From Cyathus striatus (lineage: Eukaryota > Basidiomycota > Agaricomycetes > Agaricales > Nidulariaceae), in assembly GCA_025738555.1 (NCBI GenBank), contig JAOVFP010000004.1, forward strand, positions 6,200,001 to 6,264,000: DNA of 64,000 nucleotides, read 5' to 3'. The notes beneath the pieces are model-generated. The model had not been told where the DNA came from, did no database searches, and saw only the letters and a list, made by a program, of their open reading frames with translations. Positions 36,922-47,229 of this stretch are shown here, piece after piece (the first letter of the stretch is position 1; every line of letters begins with the position of its first letter). The translations under genes were made by a program, and so were the position numbers.

Positions 36922-36956
36922 GCTTCAGGTCATGAGTTCGAGCCTCATTTGGGCAG
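36922..36956 (+). other. tRNA T-arm-like sequence followed by T5 (SINE-like)
   Basis: ATGAG TTCGAGC CTCAT forms a perfect T-arm with a good internal B box, followed shortly by GAGTTTTT. No matching acceptor, D- or anticodon arms are present, so it is not a tRNA gene. A tRNA-derived SINE remnant is possible. Confidence 0.3.
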
Positions 36957-37187
36957 AGTTTTTGATGAAACATGGATTTGGTCATACAACTTATTAAAGT
37001 GTATTAATTTCGTTGACTTAACCTTTGCTTTATACTGAATTCAGTATCATTAAATTTTAAGATGGATCTTATGCAAATCCGCAGCTCACAATCCGTCCAT
37101 ATCCGAATACCAGATTGCGACGGGTCGATCCGTGCACATGTGGTGGCAGGACATACATGCATATTATAATTCTAAGAAGTAGTGCAT

Positions 37188-38835
37188 TTATACCTTCACT
37201 GCCAACCACAATTGCATCAACACGTCGGACGGATCATTGTTAGCAGCCACAATTTTGTCTTGAATCAAGTACTGAAACATGATGCATGATTAATCACACG
37301 CATTCCTTTGTCAAATAAATAACTTACATCTCCAGAGGGTTCGCCATCTATTGTTACCCCACTAACAACTCTCATCTTAGGATATGGTTGTTCCAGCGGA
37401 CAAATGCTGCACAGGATTAGCGTTTCTCTATGGTAGTGAATACATCGACTCACTAGTAGACATTATCAACCACATGTTGAAAAAACCATTCACCTGGCTC
37501 AAACCCACCCGTGCATGTTACTTCGGTGTAAGTCCAAAATGTTCCAGGATGCGATACGACAGACAAATTGGCCACCCCAATGCGGCCTGGGGCAATTGAG
37601 TACTGCACTAATGTCTCGTTGGTTTCGAACTTGTTCCCAACATTTGTGAATTTATATATTCCAGCTGGGAGAACGCCCGAATTTTCGGGGAGGTTGACAG
37701 GGATAGCCTTCCATAGTTGGAGTAGCGAAGTTTCAGGTTCACGATATTGGACACGCAGCTATGGTTAAAGTTAAGTAATATGAAGTAATCAATTGTGACA
37801 AATACGAACGTCACCCAGAGGGCTGTCCTCAATTTCTTCGCCAGATACAACACGTTTAGGATTATCTCGAGGATAAATACTTTCATTAAGTGATATATGA
37901 GCACAAGTTGTTTTCCTCTAGATATGTTATGAACGCACAAAAAAATACCACTTCCCCTAAGCTCGCTCTGAGCAATCTCAAAACACCATTCAGTTTGCTT
38001 CCTTGTCACTTGACAGGCATCTCTGACTAATGTCCAGTACAATCCCGGTACCTCCACTCCTAATATAACTGCTACTGCAAGCTCATCCTTCTTATATCTC
38101 ACATAGGAAAGAGAACTTTTGTTGCCTGTTTGAATGTTCTGGAAGTAGTAGTATCCCGGAGGAACAATACCAGAGTTGTGCGGGACATCGATAAGGATAG
38201 CCTTAAATAAGTGAATTAGGGCACCTCTATGCTCGAGATCCTCTAAGAACATCTATATATGTTTGACCGCATTAGGCTTACGAAATATCAGGAAGAAACT
38301 TGCGACGTACATCACCATATTTCGAACCATGCACTGCACGACCGCTAAGCGTTTTCGAGGGTTTATCATACGGTCGAATGCTGTTTTTCTTTTAGTGATA
38401 CGTACTAGAACCACTCAGAATTTTCTCCAACCTGCTCAAAGAACCATCGACTCGGTTTCTCCCCCAGCACACACAGGTTACCCGCTGCCACCCAAGCTTT
38501 TCCCTTAAATCCTACCGATAATACTTCGGCTACTCCAGGTAAATCTGGCAGATAACGGATGAGCGCTGGACACATATAAGACTCTGGGTCCTCGCAGTTT
38601 TGGAAAAAATACTGTCCGGCTGGTAGCACTTCTGTGGGAGTAGATAGTTCTCCTTCATAAAATGATATTAGCACTGATGCGAATCCACAGCTCTAAGTTC
38701 TGAGACAGCACCTAATGACGGGGGAATATTAAGTTGTCCTGACGATGCTGGAGCTGGAGGTGGGGAAGTGTAGTGAACATGATGCTTGTGGAAAGTGCTT
38801 CCTTGGATGACGAAGTGATTGGCGTCCGGGAACAT
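37188..38835 (-). CDS. Tandem-domain protein with ANHFVIQGSTF N-terminus (possibly broken)
   Basis: The start MFPDANHFVIQGSTFHKHHV resembles a short N-terminal motif found in many Agaricomycete proteins, including NACHT-type ones. A Pro/Ser linker (HYTSPPPAPASSGQ) follows. At least three related units of about 90 residues come next: VLPAGQYFFQNCEDPE with WFFEQVGENSEWF (38405-38674), IVPPGYYYFQNIQTGN with EWCFEIAQSEL (37980-38250), and VLPAGIYKFTNVGNKF with GEWFFQHVVDNVY (37480-37740). A fourth, shorter unit (YPKMRVVSGVTIDGEPSGD) follows by splicing to a stop at 37188. The GxYxFxN start hints at a beta-trefoil or lectin/inhibitor fold, but that is speculation. A frame change near 38670-38690 between the linker and unit 1 has no clean intron, so this may be a pseudogene. 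Confidence 0.5.
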
Positions 38836-39410
38836 CGATTGGCGAGGTCAATGTGCAGGAGATGTAACGCTGGGCTGTGGTATAGCCTTTATATCATTTC
38901 CGGGTCTCGGCGTCTCCTGTCAATGTCATGTAGCTGCCGTGTTCACATGATCCCGGTGCGCCAGAAGGGCTATATAAATATCAGTTGTCTGACTCATATC
39001 GGCCCTGGATTGCTGTGTAAGCAACTATGTAGATAGAGCTCGAGGATCATCCTACGGTAACGATGGAATACTATGATGTATATCGGAAGTTCGACAAATG
39101 TATACCGAGGGATTCACATAAGCTGAGAATGAGGGACGAGTGGAAAGCTCACGGAAAGCTCACGGAAAGCTTCAGAATGTCAATTCCAGTCGCATAATGT
39201 TGAGGTTGGTGATTTGAGTAATAGTATAGTCCCTCATTTTAGGGAATTTCCATTACAAAGTCAAAAAAGAGAAGATTTTGAAACTTGAGGTATTGACCAT
39301 ATGCTGACTACGCGATAGCGGAATTCGTGTCGCACATAATATATAGGCTACATACATTCACATATTTGATAAATAAGAATAATATATGCGACTGTATCTT
39401 GATTCCGGGA

Positions 39411-40588
39411 TTACTGAATTCTACTTTTCCTCTGCACATAAGATTGTGGGATACCAGGTATGAATTGGCCTTGCGAGCTGCTCACATTTCGCATTTCAGG
39501 TGTATGCGTAAAAAATGGTGGTGCCAGAGGAGGTTGTGTATTGCTAGTAGCCACAACGCTCGAACCAGTGCCTAACTCTGCTTCCTGAGCCTTTCTGACT
39601 GGCGGTACACTGGGGATATATAAGCGACTGGCACTGCCACTACTAGAAGTCTGTGAGTCTGTTTGTGCCTCGTCTCGAGAAGCAGAGTCGAAAGGCAACA
39701 CTCCTAATTTTGATTGCTTTCGCCGCCGATAATAGTATGCCGCCAACCCAGCGACAAAAAGTAAAACTACTCCTCCACACACGCCGCCGGCAATTTCTGC
39801 AACGTGGGAAGCTGGCTTTTTGGAATCTCCGCCTATCGGGGTTGTGGAGTTTTGTGACTGGGTTAAACAACTTTTGTTTCCTAAGGATTTGTATGCGGTT
39901 AGTCACTTATTCTTCTATGTAATTTGATTATGGACTAACCTCCGTCGAGTACCAAGAAACGATTGGATAGTATATATTTTCCCGTGCTGTCTTCCAATCT
40001 AAAGAGCATGGCATAACTACCTTCAAGGTTCGATGATATGTCAAAAACATTTAGTATGCATCAAGGATGTGTCTTACGCAATGGCGGATCCACAACCCAT
40101 GAAAAATTAGTTGATGATAGTCCATAAAAAGACTTTAAAAGTGCTAGACTAGATACTTCATAAACTCTGCGAAGAAATTGGTAAGTATTCAGGTGTCATT
40201 TAGATGAGTGCATACGTACTTCTGTTTAATAGACGACGTGTAGGGGCACCGTTAGTAAGTGATAAAGTTCGTTATAGGACCGAGAGACAAACTTACCAAG
40301 TCATATGGAGCTAATTAATGGCGTGAATTATTATATATTTATCAGTTTTAACTATACTTTTACCTGCTCCATTTGACCAGGAAATGCTAAGTGGCTCGCA
40401 TACGAAGGGACTATCACTTGAAATAGAAATATATTAGGTCCTTTCCCACAGTGTACTGGGTATTATTCTACGTACGGGGATAAGGCAATTGTAAGATTTA
40501 CATTCTGGCCAGTCTGTTGACCAGAAGTTCTTTGAAGAAAGGTTGCAGTAAATGCGGCATAAAGGGGTAATATTCGGTAAACGTGCAT
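39411..40588 (-). CDS. Secreted/single-TM (SKG6-like) cell-surface protein
   Basis: Signal peptide MHVYRILPLYAAFTATFLQ, then QNVNLTIALSP|DSPFVCEP and the SISWSNGA|APYDL fold found in fungal surface proteins. Splicing continues with VYEVSSLALLKSFYGLSS, NFSWVVDPPL, RSYAMLFRLEDSTGKYILSN and a Ser/Thr linker NSTTPIGGDSKK. The transmembrane helix is IAGGVCGGVVLLFVAGLAA, followed by YYYRRRKQSK on the cytosolic side. The 120-residue Ser/Pro-rich tail ends SYVQRKSRIQ. Membrane orientation follows the positive-inside rule. Joining APYDL to VYEV in frame seems to need an extremely small exon at 40220-40221, or else the gene is damaged there. A role in cell-wall sensing is plausible but unproven. Confidence 0.6.
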
Positions 40589-41171
40589 TTCTGAGGGTAC
40601 ATGAAGGAAAATCAAGGGATCTTCATCTGCTTTTATCGTCGTGATGAATATTCCCAGGAGTGTGATCTCGGCTCTCTCCGTGTACGGTCACAACCACCGT
40701 AAGCGGAGAGACGTCCGTGAGTACTGTACACTGCACAAATATTAAAATTGAAACAATGACAAAACATGTTCAATCACCGACTGAGCACTGACCGGTGTTG
40801 AGCGCTAATCATTAAAGCTTGATATCTGAATGAATAGATCATCATCCGAAACCGGAACTCTGGCAGTGTACAACATGCACTGCGGGGCATGGTTTCATCG
40901 TTAGGTACCTAAGCTGATTAACCTCAGTCGATTTACATTCTAATGACTTTCTTGAATATCTCACTGAAACTGTAAGAATTACACTTAGCAACGATTTTCA
41001 GCTGTGTAGTATTTAATATTTTAAGTTGTGATTATCATATCAAGGCAAACAACTTGATAATGTGTACTAGAATGCTGACGGTGTTGATTCCCCGTATTAC
41101 ATGTGATGCTTTAATATAATGTCCAATCTATTTTTGCAAAGTTGGTATACAAGCCAAGCGACTGAGGCTGA
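40589..41171. other. Intergenic between surface protein and QG-repeat gene
   Basis: No additional ORF or RNA recognised. Confidence 0.35.
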
Positions 41172-42680
41172 CTATTTAACCCAATTCAAATAAAACACTG
41201 TTCGAATCTTGTCTCCCCTGCTGCAGTTACCCACTGGAGTGCTGCGGTCTTTGATGTTAATTATAAATTTATAATACTCTTTAGAACGTTGTTCAATTAT
41301 ATTTTCTGTGGAAAAAAATTGGAGACGGACCTTGCCACCGCAGATGTGTTCATAAACTTCTTTACACAGATCTTTATCACTCATTTGTAAGCCATCCCTC
41401 GATCCGAAAAACTCTTTTGTTCCAGTGTAAAATGCATAATACTTCCTCAATAGCTCGACATTGTTCTCCAGATCGCTAATATCGGACGCGGTGCGCAGTG
41501 GAAAGAGGCCATCCTACAGGTATACATAATGAATGTCCACTCTCGTATACGTCGAGTCAGTCTTACCTCTGACGGAAATTTAAGATCTTTGTTAGGCACT
41601 TCAGCAAATACATACGTGATTGTATCTTGGTCCTTGGAAACTTTCGCTTGGACAACTCTGAGGTTGTGCATCTATGACAGAATATCAGCCTCCTAATAAA
41701 ACTACATAATGCTCGGACTCACTATAGCATTCAGCCTATGAACCCGTAGAATATGGCTCTTCACTGTATTAACCTTTTCATCCAACTTGTTTATAAAATT
41801 CTTCTGCAGTTTGTCAAAACGCTTGAGCACATCTTCCTTATGCACGTTGCTCTCGGAATTTAACGCATCAATTTCCTCACAGATATCATCGCGTATCAAT
41901 TGAAGTAGGATGTCCAGTGGCAATTCCGCTACAGACTCTGCTTGCTCTGGTGAATCTGATGCCAGATCATCTTCTGACCGGTCAGAAATGATGATAGGAT
42001 TGGGTATGACGGGATTGGACGGCAGCACAGGGATACATCCGTTTTTTCTTTCATCTTCCATGGCCTTGATTTGCATCATGCGAAATAAACCATATGGAAT
42101 ATCAGGTGGGTCTCTAAGGTAGCTCAGGAATTCTCCGGAATACAATCTACCTGCACTACGACCAGGTACTCTGGTGGCTGACACTGGGACTTCTAAGAAA
42201 TCACTTGGTTTCGCGTGCATCTGGAGACCTTCATGTTCAGGAATTTTGTGACCTGGGCAGGGACGGCACTGTTTATCTGTAGGAGCATGATAATACAGAG
42301 GTCTGTCTTGTTCTGTCGGGATCTTTAGGATATGACTAATTTGCGTAGGCACTCCTGGGACATTTGGGATGGAATAAGTTACTCCCTTGAAGTTTCCAAT
42401 GTGACCAGTTTGCGTAAGAGATGGGCTATAATAAGTATGCTTAGGGTCCACCCCCTGGAAATTCGGGATATAACCAGTTTTCGCAGACATTCCCTGGACG
42501 TCTGCAATGTGACTATTCTGCGTAGACACTCCTCCCTGGACACTTGCGACATAATCAGATGGTAGAATCGAAGGTGCCTTCGTGCGTTGTTTCTTTTCAA
42601 CAGGCTAGAAATCATTGGTTAGTGAACAGTCAGCCCCTTAAGAAAAGGACATTTACCATCTCCACGCTCAGACTCGACAT
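41172..42680 (-). CDS. Uncharacterised protein with degenerate N-terminal QG/YYSP repeats
   Basis: Exon 1 (MSSLSVEM) is spliced to PVEKKQRTKAPSILPSDYVA by a 51-nt intron. Residues about 30-110 hold degenerate 14-18-residue repeats: SHIADVQGMSAKTG, YIPNFQGVDPKHTYYSP, LTQTGHIGNFKGV and YSIPNVPGVPTQISHILKI. The middle has TDKQCRPCPGHKIPEHEG and SGEFLSYLRDPPDIPYG. A predicted helical stretch follows: LPLDILLQLIRDDICEEID, then HKEDVLKRFDKLQKNFINKL. The C-terminal part (three further exons) includes ITYVFAEVPNKDLKFPSED, EFFGSRDGLQMSDKDLC and KVRLQFFSTENIIEQRS, ending VFYLNWVK. No signal peptide or TM segment. Function unknown. A decayed partial copy lies at 63091-63532, next to an identical tRNA. 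Confidence 0.65.
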
Positions 42681-43063
42681 GATAGAATATAAGCACCGGT
42701 ACGATTAAGGGAGATAACAGGTGCACTTGTATGGTGAAGTTGAGTTATTAACCACAAAGAAGTTGGGAAAGTGGTGGTTACAGGGAAGGAGTTGGATGAA
42801 TTGCAAACGAATCAGTAATATAAATCAGTAACTAAGACACCATTAAAATTTACTCCAAATTTGAATTAGCGATATGTTATACAATTTGATCAACGCCATC
42901 GAATGTTCTACTTACATGGAAGGAGGGATAGTAAGTGACACTGAACTAAAATTTCGCTTCATGTTTACATGTACTTATAAATTTTGGATTGCAACTTAGA
43001 GGTAAAAACGAAGCAGTTTGCTTCATTGAATCGACAAATAAAAAAACATAGTAAATAAAGGAT

Positions 43064-43137
43064 TGGCCAACGCCAGGATCGAACTGACGACCTTCGCGTT
43101 ATTAGCACGACGCTCTAACCAACTGAGCTAGTCGGCC
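43064..43137 (-). tRNA. tRNA-Ile (anticodon AAU)
   Basis: A complete intronless cloverleaf of 73 paired/loop positions plus discriminator A. Acceptor GGCCGAC pairs with GTTGGCC (one G-U), D-arm GCTC/GAGC, anticodon stem TCGTG/CGCGA with loop CTAATAA (AAT), T-arm GTCAG TTCGATC CTGGC. A T7 run on the coding strand about 20 nt downstream (A7 near 43040 on the plus strand) is a good Pol III terminator. It lies 0.38 kb upstream of the QG-repeat gene start. Confidence 0.95.
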
Positions 43138-43373
43138 TACATCACAACATCGACGTAGCTCAATATATCATTCACCACAAGAGTACAATTTCAGATATAA
43201 TGTACAATACAGATGATAGAAGACAAAGTCATGCCACTGTCGTGCCCTAAGCTAGTCGTAATGTGTACATTACTATCTACACAATGCAGGACGGAACAAT
43301 CCGCATAAATGCAAGTACAACCTGTACACGGATATAGTTTATCAAATGACAATGAATTCACAGTAGGGTAGAT

Positions 43374-45558
43374 CTAATAATCGTCTCCACGACTAACTAC
43401 CTCTTTACAAGTCGGATGGAGGATAGTATGTTCCTATCATCCCATTAGCCACAGGCCCAAAAACAACAAACAGAAAGAAAACCATACAAATTGCGCAGTT
43501 ATACTACCCCGTTGATCGTACAACGGTGGGTATTCCTGAACGATTCCTTGGGATATAAGATGGTTCAGCTATTTGGGGAAAGTATCAGCGTTCATCCCAC
43601 AATACAACAAAAAACCAAAAACAACGAACCGCCAACAAATACTTACTCTCTCCCGCCCTCTCTAAGTATCGCTGCGTAAACGCCAGCGTTCCAAAATTCT
43701 TATTAATTGACTTTAAAAGCGATTTCGCGCTATTGAGCCGAAGAGGGGGGACAGTCGTCAACCCTGGTCTTTTGCCAAAGTGCGAGCAGTCAGGCTGTAG
43801 CATGATTGTTTAACAAAAACCTAAAAGAAAGGAAAAGAAGAAAGCGTACGCCATCATCACACCTCCCACGTCCGGTACTACCAAAGGTCTCCACGGCAAA
43901 GTACTCCCCTTCTTCCATCTTGCGCGGATCGTCGTTCTTGACGAGGAGAATGGATTTGTCGCCGTGGATTTGGTATTTGTGGATACTGTGCCCCGGGGGG
44001 TTTTCGATTGGTTTTACTGTGTGGTTCAATGATTTAAAAGGGAGAGATGGTGAAGAAGGAAAGAAGAGGAAGAAAGAAGAGGGGAGTATGATCGTCAGCA
44101 ACCACACCCCAAGAAGCCATCTATGTCGACCCGTCAGACACGCTGATCGATACTGATTTAGCAGTGAGACATGAAGAGCCCAGCTACTGCCAACAGACAA
44201 CAGGCGCGCACACCGGGCGGCGCTTAAGCTCAAGCAACGGGTAATGCCACAGCTCACGGTATGACAGGCTACCCGTCGAGTTCCTTTTCCAAGCCCACAG
44301 TACGTTACACGCCCGCAACGAGGTACAGCTGTAAGCAACAACGCACGACACAACTCCTTGCCACCAAACAACACGACCCCAAAGCCCAGGGCCAGACCAG
44401 GCGGGCGCCGGCTACATAAACGTGCCCACATCCGAACTACATGCGTGCCCCCAAAGAGCTAAGAAAACTCAGCGAAACGAGAACATACACCCCTTCCTAT
44501 TCGTACCATCATCCCCCGTGTCCTCGGGACGAACGATGTATGCGGCCCAACGGACTAGCACAAGAGAAGAATCTGGCAGAGTCCGCCTCGGAACCCAAAG
44601 AAGGGGGTTAAAACGCCGCTTCATCTCCACACAGCTTCGAGACGAGACCACCCAACATGCACTCTACCACCTCACCCCCGGGCCCCTTGCAGAGGATCGT
44701 GAGCAGTACCCTACTCAGCTCGGAGGTGGCATAGTGGAGGCAGCACACAGCCGCGCGGATGTGAAGGAGGATGAGAAGGTACGAAGCACCTCTACCTCAA
44801 CGTACACATCTGCTCTCCGAGCCATCTACGCGAGAGCGTATGTACTCCAGTCGAGACTCCAGATCCGCCTTTGCGACAATCTGATCTACGCAAGGTGGCA
44901 GTTTCAACCACCCCCGCATAGCACAGCACAGCACCCTAACGGCACAGTACCCCAACAACGAAACACACTTGAAACACATCATCCGAAACCAAAAGAAAAC
45001 CGAACGAAAACATAGGAAAAACGTACCAGGAAACACCTTCCCCCAACCCCAACCTCATACGACACCATCATCTCCTGAATTTCACCGGCCACTTCGCCCA
45101 ATTGGGCGTCGATTCCTGCTGCTTGTCGTTTTATTCGTATTAGCGAGTGATCTTGGGACGTAGAAAGAAAGAAGCGGGGAGGGGAGGGTGTATGAAGCGA
45201 AGGGGGGAAGGAAAGCGAGAGTGAAGAGAGGAGAGAAAGAGGAAACTGCGTAGTGTAGTGCAGGGTGTACGCAATGTATAACACAATCACGTAAAGAGCG
45301 GGAAAAAGAGGCGGTACGACGATTAACGCGCATGAAGCGTTGGAACTTGGGAACTTCCGAACGCAAAACGAAAGTCGAACAAGCCAGGGGGAAGAAAGGA
45401 AAACACATACCTTAATGCCCGCATTTATAGCAGCTCTCACAGCCTCAAGGAGGACATCATACGTAGGCTCAAAGTTGACTGTAAAAGCGGAATCGACGAT
45501 GCGCCCTTTAATGTGTACCCCGAAATCGATTTTTATTACGTCTAAGATCTGATTGTTG
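43374..45558 (-). CDS. MetAP2-type methionine aminopeptidase, 5' exons not found
   Basis: Removes N-terminal methionine from nascent cytosolic proteins using two metal ions. Exons in order read [20 protein letters not shown] (both metal-binding aspartates), [60 protein letters not shown] (metal-binding His), [16 protein letters not shown] (Glu)|[38 protein letters not shown], then [23 protein letters not shown] (last metal Glu) and [11 protein letters not shown]. The core is intact. However, the upstream part with the AAHYTPNAGD segment (substrate-binding His) and the N-terminal exons was not found up to 47.2 kb. Two introns are unusually long (about 290 nt and about 1 kb), against 50 nt elsewhere. 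The gene may be 5'-truncated. Confidence 0.8.
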
Positions 45559-47227
45559 GATTTCTGTGGGGTGTTGTGAGTAGGAAGAAGTAGGGAGATA
45601 AAAGAAGGGATGAAAAGAAGAGGGAGAAGAGAGACAGGTAAGAGTAACTCGGAGGGAAGTCACCTTGTTTGACAAGGTATCTCTTATAAGTCACCTTGCT
45701 TGCAAGGTTTTCTCTCGGTTCAAAATGGGGCGCACTTTCGACTTTCACGTGCACTCTCACACAGTCACGTGTTGACACGCAACGCTCGGGCTCTCCTTGA
45801 ACTCGAGCTTTCTGAGGAACATACCCTACTCGCATGTAATGAATGTAACGAATGTATGAATGTATTTCCTGTATCATCTTCAACGGGACTGGGCTTTAAT
45901 TTAACTTGTAGAGCGCTCTCTTTACTGCAGAATAAAGCTTAGGTAGCATCAGTTGGGATGAGCTTGAACAGTGGATAGATTAAGCCGGAGACTAACAGCT
46001 GGCCTCAGAGTGCAGAACACGAATGGATGGAGCTTTCTTTTCATCTTGAGCCCATTGGAAGTGGGTGTCCGTGAGCTCCAACAAGCCTGGTAGTTCCTTG
46101 CACGAAGCCTTCGCCCATTATCGGGTGCTTTCAGTCACATTCTCATACCCATTTTCAGTAATAAATGCCACCATATCATTCGGCAATTCGTCGTCCCACT
46201 CACGCCTCCGCCAGCATTCGTGGAACTGTATAAGAGTTTACCTTATTGGACTCATGTGGTGGGCAGATAGGCTGTTTTTTGATTGGCATTTTTGTATTGG
46301 GTTGTGTGGACAGTTGTCCTCCCGAGGATTGGGAGGTATAGGTTGCATAGGGTTGAGGAGGTTGGTCAGGATGGGTTGAAGAGGCATGTGTTTAAGCGGT
46401 TCCCTAGGACTGATTGATATTTTTCGTTTTGTTCTTGATTTTGGTCTTCGTTTTGGTCTTCGTTTTGGTCTATTCTTTAATTCTTTATTTTTTCGTTCAT
46501 TTGCTCATTCGTTCAATGGGTTTTGATTAAAAAGTACTTTAGTGATTAGAATTAGGGATTACGCTCACGCACTTACTTATGACTGCACCACCGTGCCTCA
46601 TGATTTTTTTGTAGTTTACGTTTAGTTGTTAGTTAGTTAGATTACATCAGAAAATTCCCCGTTGACTAAATTAGTTAAGTTAGTTACATTAAGATGTACC
46701 CTTACCTTATAATTCCTTACATATCCTTAAATATAACATATTTCGGCTTAATTGTACTAATGTGCACACATACAGCTCACTAATCTTGGCTTAAATATAC
46801 TACTTCACAGACAATTAAGACAATAATAGGTCTGTGTGACAATTAATACTTATTAATTTGGCCTTTTGTAATAACTAAATGGTATTTATCTTAGTACATG
46901 CAATGTACTTATTTGATACTTACTTATACTTATCCATTTATCCATTTAGGGCTGTTGAACTTGAATCTAGTAATCATTGCAGTAACATTTATACTGTACT
47001 TGTATCACTATAATATCTCTGCTCGTATATACTGCATACATCATAATACCACACTGTTGCACATATTTTAACTATCCCATGAAAAGCATTTAGAAGGTTA
47101 TAATAAGTATTGTAGAGCAGGCATTCCGCCTGCACTACAAAACTTGACATTTCTCGAAGTACAGCGACCAAGTCACGTGTCCACTACGTAATGTAATCGA
47201 TGCATCAAACTATGGCTCGCGCATTTA
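45559..47227. other. Non-coding region upstream of MetAP2
   Basis: Should contain the missing MetAP2 5' exons, but none was recognised. A coding-like minus-strand frame is listed at 46128. A CTTCGTTTTGGT simple repeat lies near 46441-46475. The rest is AT-rich. Confidence 0.4.
46128..46241 (-). pseudogene. Coding-like gene scrap, unidentified
   Basis: The frame reads QFHECWRREWDDELPNDMVA then FITENGYENVTESTR before TAA. The composition looks like real protein, but no start, splice context or family was recognised. It is probably the 3' remnant of a lost gene. Confidence 0.3.
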
Positions 47228-47229
47228 TA

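Noticed and set aside
36895..36956. A tRNA gene
   Set aside because: Only the T-arm folds; other arms are absent.
43790..44431. Single 213-codon minus-strand ORF as its own gene
   Set aside because: Its C-terminal third is a genuine MetAP2 exon; the N-terminal part is intron read-through.
44422..45015. Plus-strand ORF of 197 codons
   Set aside because: Lies antisense within the large intron of MetAP2, has no recognisable family and no support beyond length.
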